Of a DNA stretch of 44,566 bases, positions 1-8,187 are shown piece after piece (the first letter of the stretch is position 1; each line of letters begins with the position of its first letter). The translations under genes and the position numbers were made by a program. The notes below the pieces were generated by a model. It did no database searches and had not been told where the DNA came from. It saw nothing but the letters and a program-made list of their open reading frames with translations. The stretch is from Flectobacillus roseus (GTDB taxonomy: Bacteria > Bacteroidota > Bacteroidia > Cytophagales > Spirosomataceae): the NCBI RefSeq assembly GCF_030056665.1, contig NZ_JASHIG010000048.1, one strand, 5' to 3'.

Positions 1-1631
1 ATGGGATTATTAGCGTAGTCTTGGGTATTGAGTCTTCTCCAAGCTGCTTCAGCTTTTGCATCTGCATCGGCTTGCGACAGCTCCGAGCCGTAGGCTTGTG
101 CTGCTACCTTTACAATCGCCTTTGAGCCTGTCTGCCCGTTTGGACAATTATTGCGAGTGAATGAGCCAACTCGGTTAATTGCCGATGATAAATAAGGCGT
201 TGTGCCTAATGAACAGGCACTCGTAGGCACAGGCGGAATATACCCATCGGTATCGGGTGTGTTAGGTTTGATCTCGAGAGGCTTAACATTTGTGCCATCA
301 TCAATGTAATATTTTACTATTACATTAACGATTTGAAGACCTGCTCGGCGACCACTTGCATCGAGAACACAATTACCAAAAATATAAGGCCGCCAGCTTG
401 TTGGCCGTTCTACCTTTGCTGGAGCTGGAGGTAATGGTGTTACACTCTCTTCACGATTTGAATACTCAAAAGAGATTTCCCTTGAGGTTAAATTATCGTC
501 GTCAAGGTTTTTGATTATTCCGTCATTTGTGATTACTAGGGGTATGTACTCCCTATCTGTCACAAGCATAATGTATTTTGTGTACATTAAATCATGGTAC
601 TGCCAAAGCTTATCTTTTTCTATCCAACCACTGTTAACAATAAACTCTCTTCTGCCTATAATCGTGTTGATAGTCCTTTCTGAAAAAGTTGCTGAATAGC
701 CAAATGGCTGTTCGCGCTCAAATAGCTGTCGTTCAACCTTAACATTTTCCGTTGTTTGCCCTGTCATGCAAAGCGTATCAAATCCCCCAAGGCTATTTTG
801 ATACAATACGTACCTTACATTTCGAGCATAACAATAATCTATTGTGTATTCTCTTATCTCGGTAAGGCGTTCATTGTTTTCGTTAATTAACCAAACCTGA
901 TAAGATTCAACCTCCTTTTCGAGCTCACCTAAACCCAACTCGGTTGCACCAACTGGAATACAGTACACAGTGTAAGCCATTATGCCAGAAAGATTCGCCT
1001 TATTGAAATATTCTTTTGTGCCATCACTATAGGCAACTAGAACTCTCAAGGTAATTTTTTGAGGTGTTGGGGACATGTTAGACAACCAGTACAAATATGT
1101 TGGTTGGTCTGTACGAACTCGTTTCGTTTTTGGCTCAAACGTCAAAAACGATCTATTTTTTCCAATGTAGTCAGTAAAAAATGAATCTTTCCAGTCAGCA
1201 AAGTACTCTTCCTGAATACCTGCCTTAAGTGCCCATAGCATTGGGTTCGTGCCCGTTTCCTCTTGTGCTCCTTGCTTAGCTTTCCATTTTGTATAAAAAC
1301 TTACAGTTGCTTCAGGGCAAACAGAAATTTTTGTTTGTCCAAATGATGGTGGCTTAACAATGAGGTAAGAATCTATCAGCTCTTCGATAGAAAAGTTTGC
1401 GCCAGGAAATATCCGTGAAGAAGAAACCATATAGGGCGGTTGCTCTGAAGCTTCTAATGTACTTTTCTTCTCAAATTCGTTCGACTGATAATAGCTTGGC
1501 ATATATAAGTCAAGATAGTATCGTATGCCAGCTCTAGTTTCTGCATCGGGGTCAAATGCTTCAACATTAATTTCTATTGGATTTCGACTAAGGCACATAG
1601 GCTCAAAAGTCGAGTCAGATAAAATCTCCAT
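1..1631 (-). CDS. Phage tail/baseplate-associated protein with DUF5977 repeat (partial, runs off left edge)
   Basis: An open frame starts at ATG 1631 and runs through the left edge, so at least 543 residues are present and the C-terminus is missing. The last visible part contains the DUF5977 signature: a RVGSFTRNNCPNGQTGS segment followed by SQADADAKAEAAWRRLN and YANN. In Bacteroidota this domain usually occurs as tandem repeats at the C-terminus of large surface or phage tail proteins, so more copies probably follow outside the window. The N-terminal 400 residues are beta-rich and I recognise nothing in them. The start overlaps the upstream gene's stop as TAATG, implying translational coupling. 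A structural tail role is inferred from position; the DUF5977 call is from sequence. Confidence 0.8.
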   Translation of the reverse strand, partial: MEILSDSTFEPMCLSRNPIEINVEAFDPDAETRAGIRYYLDLYMPSYYQSNEFEKKSTLEASEQPPYMVSSSRIFPGANFSIEELIDSYLIVKPPSFGQTKISVCPEATVSFYTKWKAKQGAQEETGTNPMLWALKAGIQEEYFADWKDSFFTDYIGKNRSFLTFEPKTKRVRTDQPTYLYWLSNMSPTPQKITLRVLVAYSDGTKEYFNKANLSGIMAYTVYCIPVGATELGLGELEKEVESYQVWLINENNERLTEIREYTIDYCYARNVRYVLYQNSLGGFDTLCMTGQTTENVKVERQLFEREQPFGYSATFSERTINTIIGRREFIVNSGWIEKDKLWQYHDLMYTKYIMLVTDREYIPLVITNDGIIKNLDDDNLTSREISFEYSNREESVTPLPPAPAKVERPTSWRPYIFGNCVLDASGRRAGLQIVNVIVKYYIDDGTNVKPLEIKPNTPDTDGYIPPVPTSACSLGTTPYLSSAINRVGSFTRNNCPNGQTGSKAIVKVAAQAYGSELSQADADAKAEAAWRRLNTQDYANNP

Positions 1632-2098
1632 TAGTTCAAAACATTATTAGCGTGAAAAGATGCCTCAAAGTTGAGGATATAGCCATAGTGGCTTGAGTTG
1701 AAAAGGAAGGGGTTAAGAGGTACCTTTTGCATACCCGTTAGCTCGCAGACAAGCAATCCTTTTCGGTTATCCTCCTTGAGTTTATTTTGAAGGTTTTGGA
1801 GTAGGCGAACTGCCTTTTGGTATGCCTGAATACGGGTAAGTTTGTTGTCCAATTGACCTGAATACATGCAGGTAACAGAGAAACGGTAATTCTCCATCAG
1901 GTTTGACATTTCGTTATTCTCGGTTAAGATATGAGGAAGGTCAAGCCATAAGCAAGGATAATGAAAATCCTCTTGAGTAGATGCTTGCATGACATCTTCT
2001 TCAGTGCCGAAAATGAAGTAAGGGGCATCGACGTGATTTTGGGCAAATTGCTCAAGGTAATTAGAAGTACTTTCTAAGTCTGAAAATATGTAATTCAT
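1631..2098 (-). CDS. Hypothetical phage protein, 155 aa, coupled to the DUF5977 gene
   Basis: Mixed alpha/beta soluble protein with no signal peptide or membrane segment. I do not recognise a family. Its size and place between the lysis cassette and the DUF5977 tail gene would fit a head-tail completion or tail terminator protein, but no motif proves this. The stop codon shares one base with the next gene's start (TAATG). It has its own upstream space of about 130 bp with a terminator and a possible promoter, so it probably begins a transcription unit. Confidence 0.7.
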   Translation of the reverse strand: MNYIFSDLESTSNYLEQFAQNHVDAPYFIFGTEEDVMQASTQEDFHYPCLWLDLPHILTENNEMSNLMENYRFSVTCMYSGQLDNKLTRIQAYQKAVRLLQNLQNKLKEDNRKGLLVCELTGMQKVPLNPFLFNSSHYGYILNFEASFHANNVLN

Positions 2099-2131
2099 CT
2101 TCGTAGCTGTTTTTTGATGAAATTACATATT

Positions 2132-2162
2132 GAGAACTAGGATTATTTGGACTTATTTCAAA
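2132..2162 (-). promoter_or_regulatory. Possible Bacteroidota-type promoter for the 2098 gene
   Basis: On the minus strand TTTG (2162-2159) is followed after exactly 19 bases by TAGTTCTC (2139-2132), a partial match to the TAnnTTTG -7 box. It sits between a terminator hairpin and the 2098 start codon. The -7 match is imperfect. Confidence 0.4.
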
Positions 2163-2168
2163 CAAGAA

Positions 2169-2195
2169 CGGGTGTCGTAAGATTTACAACACCCG
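2169..2195 (-). terminator. Terminator-like hairpin after the 2228-3088 gene
   Basis: Arms CGGGTGT and ACACCCG pair, with an inner GTAA/TTAC helix, followed on the minus strand by a T-rich but interrupted tail (TTCTTGTTTG). It separates the lysis-region transcript from the 2098 gene. Confidence 0.55.
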
Positions 2196-2227
2196 ATACT
2201 AAACTACTCATTCAAGATGTGAAACTT

Positions 2228-3088
2228 TTAAGTTTCAAATTTTCGACGCCATTCCTCCTGCGCCTTTAGCATCTCTTCTTCCTCTTTTTCCGCCTTTACT
2301 TTCTTATGCTTCAGATACATATAGATAGTTTCGATAGGCGTTGCAAAAACTGAGTTTAAATTGCCATGAACGCCATTTTCAGCAACATCTTCCAACATAA
2401 CAAAGCATCCTTCGCCTGTAGAAAAAAGAGGCTTTATTCCTTCAGCCTCTTCAAACAGGGAACCGTATCGGTCCATGAAGCCTTTGAGCATATTGCTGTA
2501 ATATTCTTGTATGCCAGCTACAACTCCAAAACTTAACTTTTCCTTGAAAACGGCCGCACGCTCGTCGGCAAGGATAGTGTTATACTCTTCTCTTACATCC
2601 CCATTCCATTTTGTAGAGTTCCTGAATTCTAAAAGGTCTTTGCGCTCTGGACGGCAAAGGGTCGCCACTAGACTAAAAGCAGAATCAAAACGGGAATGAT
2701 TGGTGAAATGAGCATAGTGGAGTAATGACATAGCGTACTCGATAGCACTCGTGTTTGAAAATCGCTCCCCTGGCAAATAGTACTTCACATCATCTACTTT
2801 GAAATATTCGAAAGGCTTCTTGGTAACTTCAAAGAATTTCACCCAGTCACTCAAGCGATATAAGGCAAGTCGCTGTTCAGTAATAAGCAGCTTGAATGCC
2901 TTATTGGGTATTCGACTAAGCACCAATGTGATATCTTTCCGGATATCATTGTAAGTTTCTAACGATATCTCCGGATTATTCAAATAATGCTTTGCCGTAA
3001 GTGCCAGCTCCTTTTGGAAAAAGCTACACTCTTCGAAATTTTCGGGAATTTTACCCGACCAAATATCACCTATACGAATTTTTTTCAC
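2228..3088 (-). CDS. Hypothetical phage protein, 286 aa, probable GTG start
   Basis: Soluble, mostly helical protein ending in a charged helix (KAEKEEEEMLKAQEEWRRKFE). I do not recognise the family. An ATG at 3133 would also open this frame but would force a 49-base overlap with the upstream gene. A GTG at 3088 gives VKKIRIGDIW and a GTGA overlap with the upstream stop, matching the ATGA-type couplings elsewhere in this phage, so I chose it. It lies just after the lysis cassette and is followed by a terminator-like hairpin. A minor structural or tail assembly role is only a positional guess. Confidence 0.7.
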   Translation of the reverse strand: MKKIRIGDIWSGKIPENFEECSFFQKELALTAKHYLNNPEISLETYNDIRKDITLVLSRIPNKAFKLLITEQRLALYRLSDWVKFFEVTKKPFEYFKVDDVKYYLPGERFSNTSAIEYAMSLLHYAHFTNHSRFDSAFSLVATLCRPERKDLLEFRNSTKWNGDVREEYNTILADERAAVFKEKLSFGVVAGIQEYYSNMLKGFMDRYGSLFEEAEGIKPLFSTGEGCFVMLEDVAENGVHGNLNSVFATPIETIYMYLKHKKVKAEKEEEEMLKAQEEWRRKFET

Positions 3089-3492
3089 AGCAGTCCAATA
3101 AATTTTGCTAACAACAGTGCTCGATAACCCCAACGCTCAATAGTCGATAGCGTTTTGGCAGTTTTCAATTGTTTTACCTCCTTTTTCAAGTTGGTGTTTT
3201 CTAGCCTCAGCAAAGCATTTTCATTGCTGAGGCTAGTAATAAGAGTATCCTTGATCTTATTTTGATAGTCGAACGCAAGGGCATCTTCTCTGTACTTCAA
3301 TGCCTTTTTTGCACCATCAACCGTAAAAACAATATACCCCTTTGGTACCAACTTTTTGACTTGCTCCAGCTCATCGGTTGAAGAGGGAGTCGATTGACCT
3401 TTGCACGTCATTACTGTGCATAGAATCGATACGAGTATGAGAAGCCAACCTAGCTTTCTCGCTCTTTTGGATGTATTGAGTTGACCTAACAT
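3085..3492 (-). CDS. Membrane-anchored coiled-coil protein, spanin-like candidate
   Basis: 135 residues: a basic N-terminus, one membrane segment at about residues 15-29, then TCKGQS and a C-terminal coiled coil rich in leucine and lysine. A single N-terminal anchor plus a periplasmic coiled coil is the layout of Rz-type i-spanins, and it lies in a lysis cassette with an endolysin and holin-like genes. The residues before Cys (VMTC) are not a good lipobox. The ATG at 3492 overlaps the stop of the 66-aa frame (ATGTTAG), and an A7 run lies directly before it. The first 120 bases are also covered by the 106-aa frame. Spanin function is inference. Confidence 0.6.
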   Translation of the reverse strand: MLGQLNTSKRARKLGWLLILVSILCTVMTCKGQSTPSSTDELEQVKKLVPKGYIVFTVDGAKKALKYREDALAFDYQNKIKDTLITSLSNENALLRLENTNLKKEVKQLKTAKTLSTIERWGYRALLLAKFIGLL

Positions 3493-3691
3493 TTTTTTGG
3501 GTGTCTGAGCTTAGAGGTTTCGAGCTTTCTTTTTGCCCCTGACATCGAAGCACTTGTGGTACTATGACCATCAGCAGGAACAGTGCTACCAAATACCACT
3601 TGTATTTCAGTACCCAATTTGTTAGCGAGCTCCATCCACCAGACAGCTTCGCTATCTGATTTTGTAGTAATTGTGATTTGAGCCATTCCAT
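3371..3691 (-). CDS. Small single-span membrane protein, overlapping two other frames
   Basis: 106 residues from an ATG at 3691 that forms TAATG with the stop of the holin-like gene, which decides the start. Residues 1-25 are amphipathic, a membrane segment follows (WYLVALFLLMVIVPQVL), then RCQGQKES and a hydrophilic tail. The membrane segment followed by C-x-GQ resembles the neighbouring 135-aa protein. About 200 bases are shared with the 66-aa frame and 122 with the 135-aa frame. A lysis role (spanin partner or antiholin) is inferred from context. It and the 66-aa frame may both be translated, or one may be spurious. Confidence 0.5.
   Translation of the reverse strand: MEWLKSQLLQNQIAKLSGGWSSLTNWVLKYKWYLVALFLLMVIVPQVLRCQGQKESSKPLSSDTQKNVRSTQYIQKSEKARLASHTRIDSMHSNDVQRSIDSLFNR
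3486..3686 (-). CDS. Small 66-aa protein in an alternative frame of the lysis cassette
   Basis: It starts with MAQITITTKSDSEA, has an amphipathic helix (WWMELANKLG) and a short basic tail ending KLRHPKKC. It reads like a folded small protein, not a random frame. Its start is five bases after that of the overlapping 106-aa frame and it ends seven bases into the next gene (ATGTTAG). The last sense codons run over A7 in the frame A-AAA-AAA directly before the stop, the geometry of a -1 slippery site that would fuse it to the 135-aa protein. Function unknown. Confidence 0.45.
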   Translation of the reverse strand: MAQITITTKSDSEAVWWMELANKLGTEIQVVFGSTVPADGHSTTSASMSGAKRKLETSKLRHPKKC

Positions 3692-4203
3692 TACTTTCCA
3701 GCGTAAAAGATTCGACCGGGCTTGAGATGTATCCACTCAGCTCTATCGATATCCGAAGTTCGAAACCGACCGTAATCCTCGATAGTTACATTCCATTTTT
3801 GAGCAAAGTAAACACCGGCTATTACTTTGGGAGGCTTATTCTCCAGCTTCACTATTTTCCCTCGAACTACTGGAGAGGTGCACGAAAATAGAGAGAGGCT
3901 AAATAGTATAAGGATTGTAAACCAAGAAGAGCTTCCAGAAATTTCCCTACCTACATCCTCTAAACTCTTCTCCTTGTAGTCTACTGTAAGCTGAGCAATG
4001 GTGGCCGCAATGAGTCCAGCGATAACAGTTGCCTTATCGGCAATCATGGTTAGGATTGTAGGCAATTGCATATCCTTTCCAATAGTCATAATTGCTCCAG
4101 CTAAAGCAGCTAGGATAATTCCAATGTTTCGGATGGTACCGAATACCTTTGGCGTTGGTGAAAGAAATCTGTCTACCAAGCCAATTTCATTTTGATTAAG
4201 CAT
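3691..4203 (-). CDS. Holin-like membrane protein with extra C-terminal module
   Basis: 170 residues with two close hydrophobic segments near residues 25-40 and 55-72, as in small phage holins. A third hydrophobic segment (WFTILILFSLSLFSC) at about residues 93-107 resembles a lipoprotein signal. It is followed by a soluble part of about 63 residues with aromatic and charged patches. It sits directly downstream of the endolysin with a 3-base gap. The holin call rests on topology and position. The hydrophobic-Cys segment in the middle makes a fusion of a holin with a lipoprotein-like module possible. Confidence 0.55.
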   Translation of the reverse strand: MLNQNEIGLVDRFLSPTPKVFGTIRNIGIILAALAGAIMTIGKDMQLPTILTMIADKATVIAGLIAATIAQLTVDYKEKSLEDVGREISGSSSWFTILILFSLSLFSCTSPVVRGKIVKLENKPPKVIAGVYFAQKWNVTIEDYGRFRTSDIDRAEWIHLKPGRIFYAGK

Positions 4204-4206
4204 AAT

Positions 4207-4851
4207 TTATAAGGTTTGAAAGTTGAAACTCATCTTGATGGCCGCAGAGCTCTCATGAGATTTTAGCCATGGGGTCACGTGGTTATAAATCCCTCTGACA
4301 TCCCTCCAGTACCTATGTATAGGATAATAGGCTCCTTCTTTGGGTCTGCCTCCCCTGGTATTTCCACCGATGGTAATGGGACCTCGAACATTGGAATCGG
4401 TATAACCTTCGACGTGCGACCATGTGAATACTACGACATCCATCATGTTCACCAGTTGTTTTATTCGACGGACATCTACACCCATTGCGGGCCAGTAGAC
4501 AAGGGTCTTTTTCTTTTTCCAACTGTAGGCGACACCCGTAACCAAGGGAGGATAGACTCCGTTTTTGTGATATCCGTACAAAATAAAATCGGAACACCAT
4601 GCACGTCCTTTTGCACCTTTTTGGAGCTTGTTGAAACGATAGATTGCCCAATGGTCATTCTTGCCAGTTTGTTCGACTGTGAAATTTGTGTAATACCTCA
4701 GCGTGTCAAAAATGGCATTACGCAATTCCAATTCTATCGGATGGTACTGTTGTGCGTGTGACTCCAAATTGTTACAAGTAACACCAAAGCACACCATGCA
4801 AAAGACAACCATTGCTTTTGCTGTTCTGGAAGAGTTGCGTATCCACTCCAT
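4207..4851 (-). CDS. Secreted CHAP/NlpC-like endolysin
   Basis: 214 residues with an N-terminal signal-like segment (AMVVFCMVCFGVTC, about residues 13-26), then a papain-fold amidase/endopeptidase domain. Probable catalytic residues are Cys86 in AWCSDF, His146 in SHVEGY and a polar residue near Asn164 in TIGGNT, the order expected for CHAP-type murein hydrolases. It probably cleaves host peptidoglycan peptides at lysis. An export signal on the enzyme suggests that holins may not be needed for its transport. The first 118 bases overlap the 3' end of the upstream membrane gene in another frame; starting at Met14 would shorten the overlap to 79 bases. Confidence 0.75.
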   Translation of the reverse strand: MEWIRNSSRTAKAMVVFCMVCFGVTCNNLESHAQQYHPIELELRNAIFDTLRYYTNFTVEQTGKNDHWAIYRFNKLQKGAKGRAWCSDFILYGYHKNGVYPPLVTGVAYSWKKKKTLVYWPAMGVDVRRIKQLVNMMDVVVFTWSHVEGYTDSNVRGPITIGGNTRGGRPKEGAYYPIHRYWRDVRGIYNHVTPWLKSHESSAAIKMSFNFQTL

Positions 4852-5549
4852 ATTTTCTTACTGATTTTGGCAAAAGGTAAAATTTGAAATAGTTTATCTG
4901 GTGCTAGAATTAGCATTATCACAAAGGCCGTGAACAGGTCAATAAACAATACAAACTTGTCGTAGAAGACCTTTTGCAAATCTGTTTCGTCCAATGGTGG
5001 TGCAAGCATTTGGGTTGGTTGGTCGAGTGCTGCATACTTCGCATTAATAGCCTGAATAGCTACTTTCCAATCCATCACTTTGCTGTAACAGAAATAAGCA
5101 ACAATGAAAAGCACTGCAATCTGGAAGGTCCAACCAAGACCGTGACCAAAAAGCCAGGCAAAGAGTGATGTGAGCTTTTCACTGATTTTCTGCACAAAGC
5201 TTGGTTCGGGTTGCTCTTCACCTTCGATATAAATTAAAGCTGCTTGATTGCGAGCTTCAGCCGCCCACTGGAGACGATTATCTACGTCAGACTTTTTAAG
5301 GTCTGGTTCGTTTGCGAGCGCTTCATAATGCTCCGCTTCAGCTATCAAAGCAGCTTTTCTGATTCTCTTTTGCTCTTGCTCTTTTTGTTGAGCATCAGCT
5401 TTCTGCTTTCTAGTAGCTTCAAGCTGCTTTTGAGCATTAACGATAGCTGCTTGAAGCTCCTCTTCCTGCTTTTCGAAGTTGTTGTTTTTCAAAACGATTG
5501 GCGGTTTCACTACATCTTCCGCCACACTCGTTGCATTCGCCTTTGTCAT
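4734..5549 (-). CDS. Coiled-coil membrane protein of the lysis cassette
   Basis: 271 residues. Residues 22-90 form a long glutamine/glutamate/lysine coiled coil. Membrane segments follow near residues 135-155 (WTFQIAVLFIVAYFCY), 200-217 (FVLFIDLFTAFVIMLILA) and 248-262 (AWCALVLLVTIW) at the very C-terminus. The last segment is encoded by DNA that also encodes the signal peptide of the endolysin in another frame. No family is recognised. The position suggests a holin-associated or tail-linked membrane protein. Confidence 0.65.
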   Translation of the reverse strand: MTKANATSVAEDVVKPPIVLKNNNFEKQEEELQAAIVNAQKQLEATRKQKADAQQKEQEQKRIRKAALIAEAEHYEALANEPDLKKSDVDNRLQWAAEARNQAALIYIEGEEQPEPSFVQKISEKLTSLFAWLFGHGLGWTFQIAVLFIVAYFCYSKVMDWKVAIQAINAKYAALDQPTQMLAPPLDETDLQKVFYDKFVLFIDLFTAFVIMLILAPDKLFQILPFAKISKKIWSGYATLPEQQKQWLSFAWCALVLLVTIWSHTHNSTIR

Positions 5550-5560
5550 CGTGATTTGAG

Positions 5561-6541
5561 TTATAACACTAGGGGCGCACCCGGCTCAACTGGCGGCAGG
5601 TCTCTAAGTCCTAATGTTGGCTTATAAAAAATTGAACTATAAAAACTTTGAAATTCGGTAGCTGAAGCGTTCTTGTTAAGGAACTTCACTAGCATATTCG
5701 AGAACTTTTCTGCTTGTTCTAAGCAGGCTCTTTGCATACCCGTTTTGCGGTCAGCACTAAGGTCATCCTCATTCAATACGCCATCCGTTTCACTCACTAC
5801 TCGCATATCCAAATTGATATTCAAAAATGGGATAGCCTCAGCAAATGCACGGTTTGCGATGGCATGACAAAGCAAGTCCATTGCCTCTTGCTCTTTCTCC
5901 GTCCAATTCGGACTTGCTTGTCTAGCCTTTGTCTTGAATGCCTCCAGTTGTTCTTTACCAATGAGGGGCACGATATAATACTTTTGCTGTTTTGCTATGT
6001 AATTCGCTAATCGTAAGTAGAAAATCTGAGAGTTATCGACCACTGGCAAAAACTCCGTGAGCATGGTAGCAGTCGGGATAAGCAAGTTTGCCGATGCCTT
6101 GTACTCGTCTGAAGAAAGGAAGGTTTGAAAATCAGCCTTGTTCTTATGCAAGTAATTCAAAGCAGCTTCCAAAGCAGCATCCGCTTTCTCTCGAGAATCT
6201 TTTATATCTGCTACGTATTGCCACTTGGTAATTGCGACCGAGTTACCAGTTTTGTTTTGCATCAAGCCGATATCGCCTCTACTCAGCACCATCTTGATTG
6301 TGCTGAGCATATTGGCATAATGACCAGAAGCTTGCTTAAGAAAATCAATTAGCCTAGATTGTTTGGTTGTCGGATTGCTAAGAGCTGTAAGCTCATCATA
6401 AAACTCTTCCGAAATAATCGGCATGATAAACCGAGTCTCCGCAGACTTCACAAAGGGCATAAAGTTGGCATCACTCATGTCTTTTTGAATGCCACCAATA
6501 ACACTCTTGAGCTCTGCAATATTTTTAATTAGTGTTGCCAT
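5561..6541 (-). CDS. Head-tail connector-region protein (DUF6712-like)
   Basis: 326 residues, largely helical and soluble. The N-terminus (MATLIKNIAELKSVIGG) and the internal pattern resemble the DUF6712 family found next to portal genes in Bacteroidota prophages; I recall this family from memory and the match is moderate. It overlaps the end of the portal gene by 17 bases, so the two are probably translationally coupled. A neck, head-completion or connector role is inferred from that position. Confidence 0.6.
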   Translation of the reverse strand: MATLIKNIAELKSVIGGIQKDMSDANFMPFVKSAETRFIMPIISEEFYDELTALSNPTTKQSRLIDFLKQASGHYANMLSTIKMVLSRGDIGLMQNKTGNSVAITKWQYVADIKDSREKADAALEAALNYLHKNKADFQTFLSSDEYKASANLLIPTATMLTEFLPVVDNSQIFYLRLANYIAKQQKYYIVPLIGKEQLEAFKTKARQASPNWTEKEQEAMDLLCHAIANRAFAEAIPFLNINLDMRVVSETDGVLNEDDLSADRKTGMQRACLEQAEKFSNMLVKFLNKNASATEFQSFYSSIFYKPTLGLRDLPPVEPGAPLVL

Positions 6542-7868
6542 CTTTGTTTGGTTGCTTAGCTGGATTATTTGGATTTGCTGGCGAATTGGTAGGGGTTGAG
6601 TCCGTTACGTAAACTTCGATATCCTCAAACCAAAACTTAATTTTCGAGTCCCAACCGTTAAGGTCCTGAACTTCAATAAGCGGGCGTAACAACAAAGCTC
6701 TATCACTGTAGGTCATAAACTTCTGTTGGTACATGGCTGCTGCTTCAAGCTCCTTGCCTGAGCCTCCCAATTTTCCTCCAGTGTCGATACCCGCAAGAAC
6801 TGGCATTACACCATGTCCACTAGCTTGAGCAATGTTGGCCGTGTTGAAAAGAGACACATAAGCATCATCCGTCATGTCATTTTTCAAAGGAACAATCTCA
6901 ACGCCTGGCAAAGCTTTCATCGACTGTATATCATACTTGTAGTAGGTTACAACAGCCTTGTCTTTCTTGCCAGCAAGAGACTCTTTCATTTGGTTGAGTA
7001 CACGGCGCTTATGTTCATTTTTCTCCTCTTCGGTTTCAAGCCCTTCACGGTCAAAATAATCGTCCGGGAACTTGATCAAGTACTTGATATTGTATCCGGA
7101 TGTTAGTCCCTCAAGGTGATATTTCGGAATTTGGTTTGCTACTTCTGTCCATGCTTTCGTTCCCCACCATGCAGCAAACGAATAGAATGGTTGCCCAGGT
7201 AATTTGTGTTTGGCGTGATACACCGCAAAAGGAAAAGCCTTGGGATTAGCTGGATTGAAAGCAGGTAAAGGAAATCCATCTGCTTTCTTATAAGTACGCT
7301 TTCCAAAATTTGGGTTGCGAATGTAAGCAGACACACGACTTTCGTTTTGTGCCAAAGCTCTTATTCGCATCTCGAAACAATCGAGGCAATTGATAAGCTC
7401 CGCTCTTCCAGTTCTATCGAGAGGAATCCCCGTAAACACGTTACCTGAAAAGCTTGCTTGATAAGCAGCATCTCCAAAGTACCCAACCTTATCCAATGAG
7501 CGGATATAATCGCTAATAGCTGAGTAGTCTTTGTGAGACGGACTCAAAAGCTCACGTTCCATCTTGGCGCCGTTGGGTTTCTCGATGCCAAAGCGCACGC
7601 CATTACCAATCAAAAAATCTCGACGGGTTTCAATCAAACGCCATTTGTTTGGCGAATCGGTGGCAAGCCTGTGCATTTCAGAAGGCTTTTCATCCTGAGC
7701 GCCCCAACGAATGTGCGATAATCCATCGTAGCTACCTGAGCCCGCAGCAATGCTGGAGCTCGGGAAACTCGTATCTTGTGTTGAGGGTACTACTTCCACA
7801 AACGCCCCCACTCTTGCATCTTCGTTTCTCAACAAATAGATGCTCTTCGACAACTCAACAACTGACAT
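6525..7868 (-). CDS. Phage portal protein
   Basis: 447 residues. The central part (residues about 70-200) has the ETRRDFLIGNGVRFG ... YFGDAAYQASFSGN pattern, and the C-terminal part has SGHGVMPVLAGIDTGGKLGGSGKELEAA, both typical of portal proteins with a stem and a wing. The last 25 residues are an Asn/Pro-rich tail. It would form the dodecameric ring at the capsid vertex where DNA enters, and it lies downstream of the terminase gene as in most tailed phages. The start at ATG 7868 has the downstream gene spacing expected here. The family is recognised from motifs, not from a search. Confidence 0.75.
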   Translation of the reverse strand: MSVVELSKSIYLLRNEDARVGAFVEVVPSTQDTSFPSSSIAAGSGSYDGLSHIRWGAQDEKPSEMHRLATDSPNKWRLIETRRDFLIGNGVRFGIEKPNGAKMERELLSPSHKDYSAISDYIRSLDKVGYFGDAAYQASFSGNVFTGIPLDRTGRAELINCLDCFEMRIRALAQNESRVSAYIRNPNFGKRTYKKADGFPLPAFNPANPKAFPFAVYHAKHKLPGQPFYSFAAWWGTKAWTEVANQIPKYHLEGLTSGYNIKYLIKFPDDYFDREGLETEEEKNEHKRRVLNQMKESLAGKKDKAVVTYYKYDIQSMKALPGVEIVPLKNDMTDDAYVSLFNTANIAQASGHGVMPVLAGIDTGGKLGGSGKELEAAAMYQQKFMTYSDRALLLRPLIEVQDLNGWDSKIKFWFEDIEVYVTDSTPTNSPANPNNPAKQPNKDGNTN

Positions 7869-7875
7869 ACAAACC

Positions 7876-8187
7876 TTAGTTATACGGGTGCTCTATTTCC
7901 ATCCCATCGATATGCGTAAGCAAGTCAATCACGATGTCGAAATCTTGATTCGTGCGAGGATGATATAGCTTTATAATACCATCCGCTCCGAACTTCTTCG
8001 ATGCAGAAAGCATATTGAGCTTTTCACTTTTCGCAGTCCGAATGGTTACGCCATCCTTGCTACCAGCTACACCAAGTTGCCCTGAGGACGATTTGCGATA
8101 GCGGATATTATGCTTTTCGTCAGGACGGCAAAGCATAGCAAGTGCTTGTGAAAGACTGATTTTTTTACTCATATCGGTTTTAAACAT
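7876..8187 (-). CDS. Small hypothetical phage protein, 103 aa
   Basis: Basic soluble protein with residues SLSQALAMLCRPDEKHNIRYRKSSSGQLG at its centre. No family recognised. There are two in-frame starts, ATG 8187 and ATG 8172 (MSKKISLSQ), and the second is equally plausible. It ends 7 bases before the portal start, so it probably belongs with head assembly. Confidence 0.6.
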   Translation of the reverse strand: MFKTDMSKKISLSQALAMLCRPDEKHNIRYRKSSSGQLGVAGSKDGVTIRTAKSEKLNMLSASKKFGADGIIKLYHPRTNQDFDIVIDLLTHIDGMEIEHPYN

